In this document: piece after piece, positions 1 through 7,217 of the stretch
Position numbering within the stretch: the stretch's first letter is position 1
Layout of the letters: every line of letters starts with the position of its first letter
From: Bacteroidales bacterium UBA3663
Lineage (GTDB): Bacteria; Bacteroidota; Bacteroidia; Bacteroidales; UBA3663
NCBI GenBank assembly: GCA_002373755.1
Contig: DFJU01000133.1
Span: 4,425 to 12,286 of the forward strand
Length of the DNA stretch: 7,862 bases
Reading direction: 5' to 3'
Notes under the pieces: model-generated
The model's input: the letters and a program-made list of their open reading frames with translations, nothing else
What the model was told of the DNA's origin: nothing
Database searches by the model: none
Made by a program: the position numbers and the translations under genes

Positions 1-935
1 GCGTCGCTGAACGACTTGAACAGTCCCTTGATGCCCGACATGTCGTAGTATTCCTGCTTCGCGGCCTCGAATGCCTCGTTGTCGAGCTGTCCGTCGGCGT
101 CGTAGAACTGGTATGTCTGTGGGAACGTCGGCACGAGCAGCTTGTTGGCATCGAAGTTGACCGACATCAGGTTGTAGTCGTCGAGCGGGAAGGTGAACGA
201 TGTGCCGAGGCGCAGGTTGCAGGGCAGGAACTGCGATGTGGCATCGCCGTCGTACGAGACCTTGCCGCCCACGTTAGAGAGGTTCAGGCCCCAGGCCCAT
301 TGGCACTCGCTGTAGCCGATTTGCGGATAGGCGGTGTAGTAGGCTGCGATGTCGGCCGCCCAGGTGTTGGCCGGTTCGTTGTCGCCGTCGGTGTAGGTCA
401 TGTTGCTGTGGATGTAGCGCATCACGACGCCCATCGAGAAGTTCTCGCTCAGCTGGCGGCTGTAGCCGAGGTCGAGCGAGAATTCGTTCGGGTTGATGAC
501 CTGCTGCTTTTCGCCGTCGCTGTTCCACACCTCAACTTCGCCTAGCGCAAAGTAGCGTAGCGAGGCCGAAACCGCCTGATTGTCATAGTAGCCGAACTTC
601 CAGTAGCCCGACACATAGGCCAGATTGATGTCGCTCACGATTTTGCGCAGCCACGGCGTGTAGTTCACCGAGATGCCGCCCCTGCTGTAGGCGAAGGCAT
701 ATTTGGCCGGATTCCAGAACTGCGAGTTTTCGTCGGGTTCGGTCGCGACGCCTACATCGCCCATCGAGCCGCCGCGAGCATCGGGCACGACACCGAGCGA
801 TATCGTGCCTGTCTGCACCGGGTTGTATTCTTTGGCCAGATCGCTGGACGATGTTGATGAACTGCCGTCGGTGAGTTCTGCCCATGCGGGCATGGCCACC
901 AATGTCATTGCTATGATTGAAAGTTGTTGCTTCAT
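1..935 (-). CDS. porV: T9SS outer-membrane shuttle/channel protein PorV (LptO), 3' end outside window
   Basis: PorV is an outer-membrane beta-barrel of the type IX secretion system. It collects cargo from the translocon and forms the attachment complex with the sortase PorU. I translated the minus strand from the ATG at 933-935 and found an unbroken frame of 311 codons to the left edge, so the C-terminus is missing. Residues 1-19 form a signal peptide ending in AWA. Next comes a Ser/Thr-rich stretch (about 25-31), then the family hallmark at about 47-80: SLGVVPDARGGSMGDVGVAT, followed by a FWNPAKYAF segment. The rest alternates like barrel strands (YTPWLRK, MRYIHSN, WAWGLNLSNVGG). The start is supported by the signal peptide and an A-rich leader with no Shine-Dalgarno. 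The gene lies 256 nt downstream of porU, the same order as in Porphyromonas gingivalis. No frameshift or lost motif is visible. The related barrel PorP/SprF is unlikely given the PDARGG motif and the porU neighbour. Confidence 0.95.
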   Translation of the reverse strand, partial: MKQQLSIIAMTLVAMPAWAELTDGSSSTSSSDLAKEYNPVQTGTISLGVVPDARGGSMGDVGVATEPDENSQFWNPAKYAFAYSRGGISVNYTPWLRKIVSDINLAYVSGYWKFGYYDNQAVSASLRYFALGEVEVWNSDGEKQQVINPNEFSLDLGYSRQLSENFSMGVVMRYIHSNMTYTDGDNEPANTWAADIAAYYTAYPQIGYSECQWAWGLNLSNVGGKVSYDGDATSQFLPCNLRLGTSFTFPLDDYNLMSVNFDANKLLVPTFPQTYQFYDADGQLDNEAFEAAKQEYYDMSGIKGLFKSFSD

Positions 936-1048
936 TTTGCTTGTTTTGTGTGAATAACGCATTTCAGCGCACTTTATTGTCACGTTAAGATTTTTTCAAA
1001 TTAGACTGCGGGAAAACGCGGAATCCTTTCGGTCAAAAAGGGAAACGT

Positions 1049-1093
1049 GTTTTGTCTGATGTAACAAACGAGTTTTGTCCGATGCAACAAACG
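1049..1093. repeat. Tandem 22-bp direct repeats, each an imperfect dyad
   Basis: Two copies at 1049-1070 and 1072-1093 match at 20 of 22 positions; both differences are t/c. The repeat period is 23 bp, about two helical turns. On the minus strand each copy contains TTTGT-N8-ACAAA, an inverted-repeat core. A further CGTTT occurs in phase at 1047-1043, and the bases after it match the unit at about half of positions, so it may be a decayed third copy. The array lies roughly 114-158 nt upstream of the porV ATG. The layout suits paired operator sites for a dimeric regulator, but a dispersed intergenic repeat family would look the same. Confidence 0.6.
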
Positions 1094-1136
1094 TCCCTTT
1101 CACCTTGCCCCTCGGCTAAAGCCTCGTCTTCTCGCT

Positions 1137-1155
1137 GAACAATTATCAATTGTTC
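1137..1155. terminator. Perfect AT-rich hairpin after porU, possible weak terminator
   Basis: GAACAATT and AATTGTTC form a perfect 8-bp inverted repeat around a 3-nt loop, 37 nt past the porU stop. Outer arms CTCGC (1131-1135) and GCGAG (1164-1168) could extend the fold past an asymmetric internal loop. On the transcribed strand there is no clear T-tract directly after the stem, so intrinsic termination is doubtful. It may only protect the porU mRNA 3' end or be an AT-rich intergenic repeat. Confidence 0.35.
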
Positions 1156-1191
1156 TGTTCGCTGCGAGGACCCTTTTACTCCCCTTAAAAA

Positions 1192-4100
1192 CTAATATAC
1201 AATCAGTTTCTTCGACTGCGATGCCGTCTCGTCGCCGCCGGCCGTCACGTATGCGCGATACATATAGATGCCCGGAGCCACCTCGGCCGTCCACGTCAGC
1301 GTGGTGCTGCCCATCAGCTGCGATGTCTCGTCGGCATTGGGCGCGGTGCTGATCTGCGTGGGCGATGTTGCTCCCTGCTCCAGATAGACCACTTCGCACG
1401 AGCTTGAACTTGTCGTCTGGTCGAGCACCTTGATGCCGGTCTGCGTGTAGATCTGCAGACGGATCTGGTCGGCACTTTCTGGCCGGTTGTGCAGCGCGCG
1501 GAAGGTGACCGTGCTGCCCTGCTTGACGGGCGACGGATAGGCTTGCAGCAACACGAGCGTCGGACTGCTCTCGCTGCTCACGGTGAAGGTGAAGGTCGTG
1601 TCCGATGCGTTGTTATAGACATTCCACACGCGGAAAGTAGCCTGATACGTGCCTTCGGCGAGGTCGGTGAGGCTGTATTTCACGTTGCCATGTGTCGGCG
1701 TGGCGGTGAACGTCGTGAAGTAGTCGTTGAGCACAATCTGGCTGTTGGACACAAGCGGGTTGGACAGACATTCCAGAGTGAGGCAGACGTCGTGGCCGAT
1801 GCTGTTGCCCGTGGCGTTGATGCCGCTCGCGTCGGTCACTTCGGCATAGAAGAATGGCGTCGTGCCTACGATGTCGCCGCTGCGGAACGAATCGTCGTTC
1901 ATGAAGCAGCACACGATTTTCGGCCCTTCGGTGTCGGCTGTCGGGTCGGCATCGCCATGCTCCACGACGAATTCGTTGTAGTAGCCGTTGGCCTCGTCGC
2001 CCGTGTCGGTGCAGGCATAGAGGTTGATGAGTCCGGTGCCGGTGCTGTACGAAATGTCCTGCGGCACGGTGAAGCTGAACTTGAATTGGCCGTTGGTCAC
2101 GACATCGCGGCCGGTGAAGACCTTGCGCGTGCGTGTGGCGAAGGTGTAGATCGGCTCCTGGTATAGTCCCTTGTCGGCCGTAATCGAGTCTTCGGCATCG
2201 AAAATCGTCGGATAGACAAGTCCGTTGAAGCTGCTGTCAACTTCGTCGCTGCCCGTGCGGCACACGTGGCCATAGACCGTCACCGTCTCGAGCGAACGGA
2301 AGTCGCCCTTCACGCTATCGACCACGGCCTTCTGTTCGGGGAAGGCGAGCGTCATCGTCGGGTCGCCTATCAGACAGAAATTCAGCTTGTTGTAGTCGTT
2401 GTTGAGCGACACTTTCGCCGCCTTCATGATGTCGCCCAGACGGAAGCGTGTGCCGTCGCTGTTGCGGTCGAAGAGGTTGTTGACGATGGCCTTGTTCAGG
2501 TTCAGGTTCTGCGAGGCATAGACAACTCGCGTAGTGGAGAACAGAGCCGCCGCGCCGCCCTGTCCGTTCAGCATCAGGTTTTCGCCCATTGATGTGACAT
2601 CGGCATCGAAGCGCGACACGTCGCACGAGGCGGTCACCCACACCGGCAGATGCTTCATGCGCAGCTTGCTGGCCAATGTGGCCGACATGAGCTGCTCGTG
2701 TGTGATGTTGTTCGATGCGCCATGACCCGCGTAGTTCAGAATCAGCAGACCCTGTTGCAGCGAGTTGTTCAGCTCCTTGCGCGCGTCGGGATAGTCGGTG
2801 CCCGAGGCCGATTGGGTCTGCTGGTAGGCCGGCAGATAGATTTTCTGGTAGATGAACTCCATGTGGCCGCTGTCTTGCAACAGCTTGACCAGCTGGTCGT
2901 TGTGGCGCATGTGCAGGTTCGGCGAGTCGGTCGCGCTGCTCTCGATCTTGTCGTCGTCCGACATGAAGCAGAGCCTGTTTTTCCAGCTGCCGTACTGGTC
3001 GGTGTCGTAGCCGATGATTTTCGCCACCACAGCCTCGGCCTGTTCGGTTGAGCTGACCGGCAGACGGCCGATGCCGATGTCCAGACGGTCGCTGCTCAAG
3101 GTGTAGAGTCCGTCGGAGCCGGTCTTGCCGCCCTCGTTGTCGTCGAGGAAGCCGAAATAGTCGTCGCACACACACGACGAGGTCTCGACCAGCGATGCCT
3201 CACTCTGGTAGGTCGGCAGCATGTAGTTGCTCTTGCAGGCGGTGCGGTTGTCGTAGCTGCCGTCGCCGAACAGCAGGAAGTAGCGTAGCGTGTGCTGGCC
3301 GAGCGAATCGACCTCCTTGTCGTACAAGTGCTTGAGGAACAGGCGGATGGCTGTCGCATCGGGCACACCGCTCGAATATTCGTTGTAGATGGCCTCGGGC
3401 GTCACCACGATGTAGGTCAGTCCGTCGTGCTGATGGCGGTAATCGGCCAACGTCAGGGCCTGGGTGTATAGTCCCGACGGCGCCAGAATCACCAGGTTGG
3501 CCGCTCTCGAGCCATGCAGGTTCAGGTGGTTGTTCACCGTGCCGACATAGGTCACGCCCGGAAAGGCATTGCTCGCCGTGTTGACCACCGCATATTCGCG
3601 TAGTCCGACGGCCATCGGCACGAATGTCGAGTCGCCCACAAGCCGCTGGCGGGTTGTCTCGACGGCCGATGTCACATCCCACACCTGCATCGCGCTCGTC
3701 AGTCCGCCGATGCGGTATTCGGCCAGCTGCGAGATGGCTTCGGCATTGCGGAACAGCATGAAAGCTTCTGCGGCCGATGCCTCAAGCTCGCATTTTCCTT
3801 GCAGCCGGATGTAGTTGAGGCGCGCCGTGGTGGGTGATGAGCTTGGCGAGTAGGTGACGCGCACTTCGGCGCTGCTCAGGTCGATGCTGTCGGCCAGCTT
3901 GACCGAGAGGCTGCCCTCGGTGCCGAATGCGTATGAGTTGGTCGTGGCTGCGACGTATTGAGTGCCCACTGTGGAGCCGTTCACGCGCACCGAAAAGCTG
4001 GTCTTGGCCGATGCCTTTGTCACGAAACTCACGTTGAGCAACGCTGTGCCGGCCTTGATTTCGTGGCCTTTGAGCTGAGCCTCTTCTGGCAGCGAGAACT

Positions 4101-4707
4101 TCTGCGACGTCGTGCTGAGGAAGTCTTCGCCATACCACTGGCGGCCGGTCTGGCCCAGGTTGACCGACTCATTTTCATGCAGCCAATATTCGTCGTAGTC
4201 GGTCAGCGTCACGGCCGGCGTGGCGGTGTTCGATGGCATTTCGCCGATGGTGAGTGGCGCGTCGCCGGCATCCTTCTGGTGCAGGAAGTAGCAGCTGTAG
4301 GTCGCGTAGGGGTGCTGGCGCTGCACAAATCGCGTAGCGGCATTCTTGTAGCTCCATTCCACCGTGCCGCGTCCGTAGAAGAGGATGCGTTTGCCGTCGG
4401 CATCGTGCATCGTGGCGATTTCGGGCACGTCGTCGATGTGGTTCGTGGCGAACGATTCGGGCAGCGTGTGGCCTCCGTAGCCATAGACGCCGACTTGGCT
4501 CGGGTCGGTGAAACCCCAGCTGCGCAGTTGCGAATAGGTGATCTGGTAGATGCCGTCGTAGCTCTGGTTGAGGGCAATCTTGACCCACGAGCCGTTGGCC
4601 AATGCCGAATTGTCGGCCCACGTGTGTACGCTGTCCGATGTGCCGCCCCACAGCTGCAGTGGCAACAGTGCGAGTGCGGTAAGTATTGTGTAGATTCTTG
4701 GTGCCAT
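1192..4707 (-). CDS. porU: T9SS C-terminal signal peptidase / sortase PorU (peptidase family C25)
   Basis: PorU is the cell-surface cysteine protease of the type IX secretion system. It removes the C-terminal signal domain from cargo and transfers cargo to anionic lipopolysaccharide, together with PorV. The product is 1171 aa, close to other PorU proteins. Residues 1-20 are a signal peptide (MAPR, then ILTALALLPLQLW). About 21-400 is the N-terminal region with SYDGIYQITYSQLRSWGF (49-66). About 400-790 is the C25 catalytic domain: FLLFGDGSYDNR (477-488), His662 in NYAGHG, Cys695 in TASCDVSRFD and GDPTMTL near 781-787. Ig-like sequence follows, and about 1050-1171 resembles a T9SS C-terminal domain (AYPSPV, GIKVLD, VAPGIYMYR, SKKLIVY). 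The equivalent P. gingivalis cysteine is near residue 690 (from memory). I chose ATG 4707 because it directly precedes the signal peptide; an in-frame GTG at 4743 would add 12 polar residues. Porv follows downstream and the TonB receptor precedes it by 85 nt. Confidence 0.95.
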   Translation of the reverse strand: MAPRIYTILTALALLPLQLWGGTSDSVHTWADNSALANGSWVKIALNQSYDGIYQITYSQLRSWGFTDPSQVGVYGYGGHTLPESFATNHIDDVPEIATMHDADGKRILFYGRGTVEWSYKNAATRFVQRQHPYATYSCYFLHQKDAGDAPLTIGEMPSNTATPAVTLTDYDEYWLHENESVNLGQTGRQWYGEDFLSTTSQKFSLPEEAQLKGHEIKAGTALLNVSFVTKASAKTSFSVRVNGSTVGTQYVAATTNSYAFGTEGSLSVKLADSIDLSSAEVRVTYSPSSSPTTARLNYIRLQGKCELEASAAEAFMLFRNAEAISQLAEYRIGGLTSAMQVWDVTSAVETTRQRLVGDSTFVPMAVGLREYAVVNTASNAFPGVTYVGTVNNHLNLHGSRAANLVILAPSGLYTQALTLADYRHQHDGLTYIVVTPEAIYNEYSSGVPDATAIRLFLKHLYDKEVDSLGQHTLRYFLLFGDGSYDNRTACKSNYMLPTYQSEASLVETSSCVCDDYFGFLDDNEGGKTGSDGLYTLSSDRLDIGIGRLPVSSTEQAEAVVAKIIGYDTDQYGSWKNRLCFMSDDDKIESSATDSPNLHMRHNDQLVKLLQDSGHMEFIYQKIYLPAYQQTQSASGTDYPDARKELNNSLQQGLLILNYAGHGASNNITHEQLMSATLASKLRMKHLPVWVTASCDVSRFDADVTSMGENLMLNGQGGAAALFSTTRVVYASQNLNLNKAIVNNLFDRNSDGTRFRLGDIMKAAKVSLNNDYNKLNFCLIGDPTMTLAFPEQKAVVDSVKGDFRSLETVTVYGHVCRTGSDEVDSSFNGLVYPTIFDAEDSITADKGLYQEPIYTFATRTRKVFTGRDVVTNGQFKFSFTVPQDISYSTGTGLINLYACTDTGDEANGYYNEFVVEHGDADPTADTEGPKIVCCFMNDDSFRSGDIVGTTPFFYAEVTDASGINATGNSIGHDVCLTLECLSNPLVSNSQIVLNDYFTTFTATPTHGNVKYSLTDLAEGTYQATFRVWNVYNNASDTTFTFTVSSESSPTLVLLQAYPSPVKQGSTVTFRALHNRPESADQIRLQIYTQTGIKVLDQTTSSSSCEVVYLEQGATSPTQISTAPNADETSQLMGSTTLTWTAEVAPGIYMYRAYVTAGGDETASQSKKLIVY

Positions 4708-4718
4708 ATTCTCGTTTC

Positions 4719-4744
4719 CGTGTCCGATGCCTTTCGCGGACACG
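4719..4744. promoter_or_regulatory. Perfect stem-loop in the porU leader
   Basis: CGTGTCCG (4719-4726) and CGGACACG (4737-4744) are perfect 8-bp inverted arms around a 10-nt loop. The base of the stem is 11 nt upstream of the porU ATG. In the porU mRNA this GC-rich hairpin would sit beside the ribosome-binding region, so it could limit translation or mark a processing site. No terminator-like T-tract follows. The structure is seen in the sequence; its function is inferred. Confidence 0.4.
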
Positions 4745-4755
4745 CACCATATTAA

Positions 4756-4785
4756 CGTAGCGAAACCGTTTTTATTGTTGCTACG
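4756..4785. repeat. Inverted repeat between the TonB receptor gene and porU
   Basis: CGTAGC (4756-4761) and GCTACG (4780-4785) are perfect 6-bp inverted arms separated by 18 nt. The repeat lies 7 nt beyond the receptor stop codon. In the transcribed direction the stem is followed by TTAATAT rather than a T-run, so it is at best a weak terminator. With such short arms and a long loop it could be chance. Confidence 0.25.
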
Positions 4786-4792
4786 CGATTTT

Positions 4793-7111
4793 TCACTCCA
4801 ACATCCTCTCGATGTCGAGCGTCAGGCCGACGGCATACGAGCGGCCGGTGGTCATCGGCGAACTGAAGAAGTAGTACTGCGGTGTGAAGTCGAAGAGGTT
4901 ATCGACCGTGAAGTTGACGTTGATGCCGCGCCAGATGCGCTGTTGCAGCATCAGTTTCCAGAGTGTGTAGCCGGGGTCGATGTTGGTCTGTGCCGACTGT
5001 GCCTTGCCGAGGCATCGGCCGGAAAGTGTGGCGCAGATGCCGTAGTGGCGCACGAACTGTCGGTCGTAGTCGATGCGCCACGTCATCGAATGGGTGCGCG
5101 GCTGTGTCAGATAGACGTCGAGCACACCGCCCGTCTGGTGCATGTAGGCATAGTTGAAGCGCAGTCCGAGGCCGATGTCGAGCCTGTATTGCGCGCTCAG
5201 GTCGATGCCGCTCACGGTGACGCCTTCGTCGTTCCAGTAGAGCAGTGCCGCCTGTGCCGGAAGCACTGTGCCGTCGGCCGTCGTGTAGGTCAGGCTGCCC
5301 GATGTGTCGGTTGCAATTCCTTCGTCGTCGGCATCGACCAGAAAACCGCCGTCGGAGTGCGAGCTGTCGGTCACCCAACGCTTTTCGACCGTGCCGATGC
5401 GCTTGTCCAGGCGGTTGCAGTAGCCCATCGCCGTCAGGTTGTACGAGCCGTCGAGCATCGTGCCCGACTGGATGCGGCCGTAGTGTTCGATGGCGGCGTT
5501 GAAGTTGTGGCTGCGTTCGGGCTTGAGGTCGCTGTTGCCGATGGTGATGTATGGCATTCCGTCGGTCACGAAGTGCATGTACATCTCTTTGAGCGACGGC
5601 GCACGGAATCCGCCCGCGTAGTTGGCGCGCAGTGAGATGCGGTCCCACTTGTAGATGGCTGCTACGCGACCTGTGACGGCCTGCACGTCCGATGCCGAAA
5701 AGCGGTCGTAGCGCGCGCTGCCCACCACGTTGAAGCGTTTCGTGGGGTTGTAGTCGAACTGCGCATAGGCGTCGATGTTTATCTGCTGGTGGCTGTCGTT
5801 GCCAACAAACTGATATGTTGTCAGGTAGTCGTTCATCACGTCGCCGCCCACCGTGAGCGCGTTTTCGCCGATGGAGTGGTGGTAGGTGATGTGGCCGACG
5901 CTTTGGCGGTTGCTGTAGTCGTGGTCGTGGGTGCGGGTGCCGTCGGGCAGATAGTTCGCCTTGTCATATTGGTCGTAGGCGAGCGATGCCTCGAGCCGTC
6001 GGCCGTCGTGCCAGTCGTATTCGCCGCGCAGGCCGCCGCTGTAGGCGTTGTAGTGATATTCGTAGGTGTCGCGCATACTTTCGCGGTAGAAGTAGCCGCC
6101 GCGCGCCACGATTTTCATCTTGTCCGATGCCTTGCAGCCGATTTTCTGCTTGACGTTGAGCGTGCGGTTGCCGAACAGCTGCGTGATGTCCGACTTGTCC
6201 TCCTCGAGCGTCAGTCCGAGCAGTTGGGCGAGTGCCTTTTCTTCGGCCGATGGCCCTGTGTTGAATCTGATGGGGTCGATGCTTGTCTGCTGCACGTCGG
6301 TTTGCCAGTTCCATCGGCCACGGCTGGCACTGAAACTCATGCCGTTGCGCCAGCTGTCGCCCTCGGTCGCGTAGCGCGAGTTGAGCGTCGCCGTCCAGGG
6401 TTGCGAGTTTTCGCGGCTGATGAGGTTGACCACGCCGCCCACTGCGTTCGAGCCGTAGAGGGCCGATGCCGCACCCTTGATGATTTCGATGCGGGCGATG
6501 TTGTCGAGGTTGAGGCGGTTGTAGTCGGTGTTGTCCATCGTCTCGCCCGCCATGCGTTCGCCATCGACCAGGAAGAGGACGCCGTTGCCGCCGAATCCGC
6601 CCATGTTGAGCGACGTCTCGTGGCTCATCGCAAAGCCGAATTCAAGTCCTGGCAGTTCTTGCGTGAGCATGTCCTGGATGTTTGTCGCATCGGCCTTGCG
6701 TATGTCGTCGGACGAAATAAGGCGCGCCACCACGGGCACGTCTTTCAGCGTCTTGGCGGTTTTCGTCGCGGTCACAACCACTTGGTCGAGGCTGGTCTGG
6801 TCTTCGGCAAGCCGCACATCGCAGCGCATCAGCTCGCGCACATCGGCAATGGCGATTGTCTGCGGCACGTAACCCACGTAGCTGACCTTCAGCCTCACCG
6901 TTCCGGGCAGCACCTCAATCGCGTAGTTGCCGTCGGCGTCGGTCGTCGTGGCAATGTCGCGCAAACCGTTGGCCGACACGTGTGCGCCTGCCAACGGTTC
7001 GCCCTGTGTGTCGGTCACGCGGCCTGAAACGGTGCGCGGGTCGGCCCACATCGGACATGAAATAAACGCCAGCGTCAATAGTGTTGTGGATCGGATAAGG
7101 AAAAGTTTCAT
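4793..7111 (-). CDS. TonB-dependent outer-membrane receptor with carboxypeptidase-regulatory-like N-terminal domain
   Basis: This is a 22-stranded-type outer-membrane transporter that uses TonB/ExbBD energy to import a bound ligand; 772 aa. Residues 1-23 are a signal peptide ending in MWA. About 26-102 is a carboxypeptidase-regulatory-like beta-sandwich (VSGRVTDTQGEPLAGAHV, then DADGNYAIEV and YVGYVPQ). A TonB-box-like VVVTATK is at 111-117. The plug spans about 118-232, with LFLVDGERM, IEIIKGAASALYGSNAVGG and VVNLIS. The remainder is the barrel, including NYAGGFRAPSLKEMY (497-511), His513, and IGNSDLKPERS (524-534). The FRAP-His-N(P/S)DL pattern resembles haem receptors such as HmuR, but BtuB-like receptors share much of it, so the ligand is open. 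The length and the lack of a SusD partner argue against a SusC polysaccharide receptor. ATG 7111 is preferred over an in-frame TTG at 7135 because the signal peptide begins there. Its upstream neighbour is the calycin-like protein gene. Confidence 0.9.
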   Translation of the reverse strand: MKLFLIRSTTLLTLAFISCPMWADPRTVSGRVTDTQGEPLAGAHVSANGLRDIATTTDADGNYAIEVLPGTVRLKVSYVGYVPQTIAIADVRELMRCDVRLAEDQTSLDQVVVTATKTAKTLKDVPVVARLISSDDIRKADATNIQDMLTQELPGLEFGFAMSHETSLNMGGFGGNGVLFLVDGERMAGETMDNTDYNRLNLDNIARIEIIKGAASALYGSNAVGGVVNLISRENSQPWTATLNSRYATEGDSWRNGMSFSASRGRWNWQTDVQQTSIDPIRFNTGPSAEEKALAQLLGLTLEEDKSDITQLFGNRTLNVKQKIGCKASDKMKIVARGGYFYRESMRDTYEYHYNAYSGGLRGEYDWHDGRRLEASLAYDQYDKANYLPDGTRTHDHDYSNRQSVGHITYHHSIGENALTVGGDVMNDYLTTYQFVGNDSHQQINIDAYAQFDYNPTKRFNVVGSARYDRFSASDVQAVTGRVAAIYKWDRISLRANYAGGFRAPSLKEMYMHFVTDGMPYITIGNSDLKPERSHNFNAAIEHYGRIQSGTMLDGSYNLTAMGYCNRLDKRIGTVEKRWVTDSSHSDGGFLVDADDEGIATDTSGSLTYTTADGTVLPAQAALLYWNDEGVTVSGIDLSAQYRLDIGLGLRFNYAYMHQTGGVLDVYLTQPRTHSMTWRIDYDRQFVRHYGICATLSGRCLGKAQSAQTNIDPGYTLWKLMLQQRIWRGINVNFTVDNLFDFTPQYYFFSSPMTTGRSYAVGLTLDIERMLE

Positions 7112-7133
7112 CAGGGGAGTGGAGTTACTCTTC

Positions 7134-7195
7134 AAAAAAAACGTCTTTTTTTGTCATGACCGCAGATGCGCTTTCGGTGGCGTACCTGCGGTCAT
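7134..7195 (-). terminator. Strong hairpin plus A8-CGTC-T7 dyad after the calycin-like gene: terminator or attenuator
   Basis: ATGACCGCAG (7156-7165) and CTGCGGTCAT (7186-7195) are perfect 10-bp inverted arms, 22 nt past the calycin-like stop. The inner bases can pair further after one mismatch. On the minus strand the stem is followed by GAC, A7, GACG and T8, which itself forms an A/T dyad ending in a T-run. The layout suits a rho-independent terminator for the upstream gene, although the T-run is about 14 nt from the main stem rather than adjacent. Only 22 nt separate the A8/T7 element from the receptor ATG, leaving no room for a promoter between them. The receptor may therefore be expressed by read-through of this element, or from a promoter inside or upstream of it. 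Confidence 0.6.
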
Positions 7196-7217
7196 CGTTT
7201 CGGTCGATGCGTCAAGA

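Larger units (their letters stand above)
936..1191 (-). other. porU-porV intergenic region with repeats and hairpin
   Basis: This 256-nt non-coding stretch separates the porU stop from the porV ATG. In transcription order it holds an AT-rich hairpin (1155-1137) inside a longer imperfect fold, two 22-bp dyad repeats (1093-1049), and an A/T-rich leader before the porV ATG. I saw no ORF with a credible start on either strand. It is long for a gap inside an operon, so porV may have its own promoter or its expression relative to porU may be set here; that is inference. Confidence 0.6.

Noticed and set aside
972..1000. Possible Bacteroidetes-type promoter for porV on the minus strand (TTTG at 1000-997, TA-containing element at 976-972)
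   Set aside because: The spacing is acceptable, but the downstream element matches only the TA of TAnnTTTG, too weak in AT-rich sequence to call.
2315..3175. 286-codon open frame on the minus strand overlapping porU in another frame
   Set aside because: Arg/His/Gln-rich shifted frame of the PorU catalytic domain; PorU is uninterrupted, so this is not a frameshifted fragment.
4708..4743. Alternative GTG start for porU adding 12 residues
   Set aside because: It would put a polar stretch before a well-formed signal peptide that begins with its own ATG at 4707.
3958..4755. 265-codon open frame on the plus strand opposite the porU 5' end
   Set aside because: Same mirror-frame pattern; the opposite strand has a complete porU with signal peptide.
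4727..5635. 302-codon open frame on the plus strand
   Set aside because: It is antisense to the receptor 3' half, with low-complexity composition and no recognisable domain or leader.
549..6375. Scattered CGTAGC/GCTACG words across the window, also in the 4756-4785 repeat
   Set aside because: Most copies lie inside codons of the three long genes and in no regular spacing; they look like codon-use coincidence rather than a motif family.
5789..7027. 412-codon open frame on the plus strand opposite the TonB receptor gene
   Set aside because: It is entirely antisense to a gene with clear domains; the translation is rich in Val, Arg, Ala and His with no motif, typical of the mirror frame of GC-rich coding DNA.
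7112..7135. Alternative TTG start for the TonB receptor adding 8 residues
   Set aside because: TTG is a rare start and the ATG at 7111 directly precedes a normal signal peptide.
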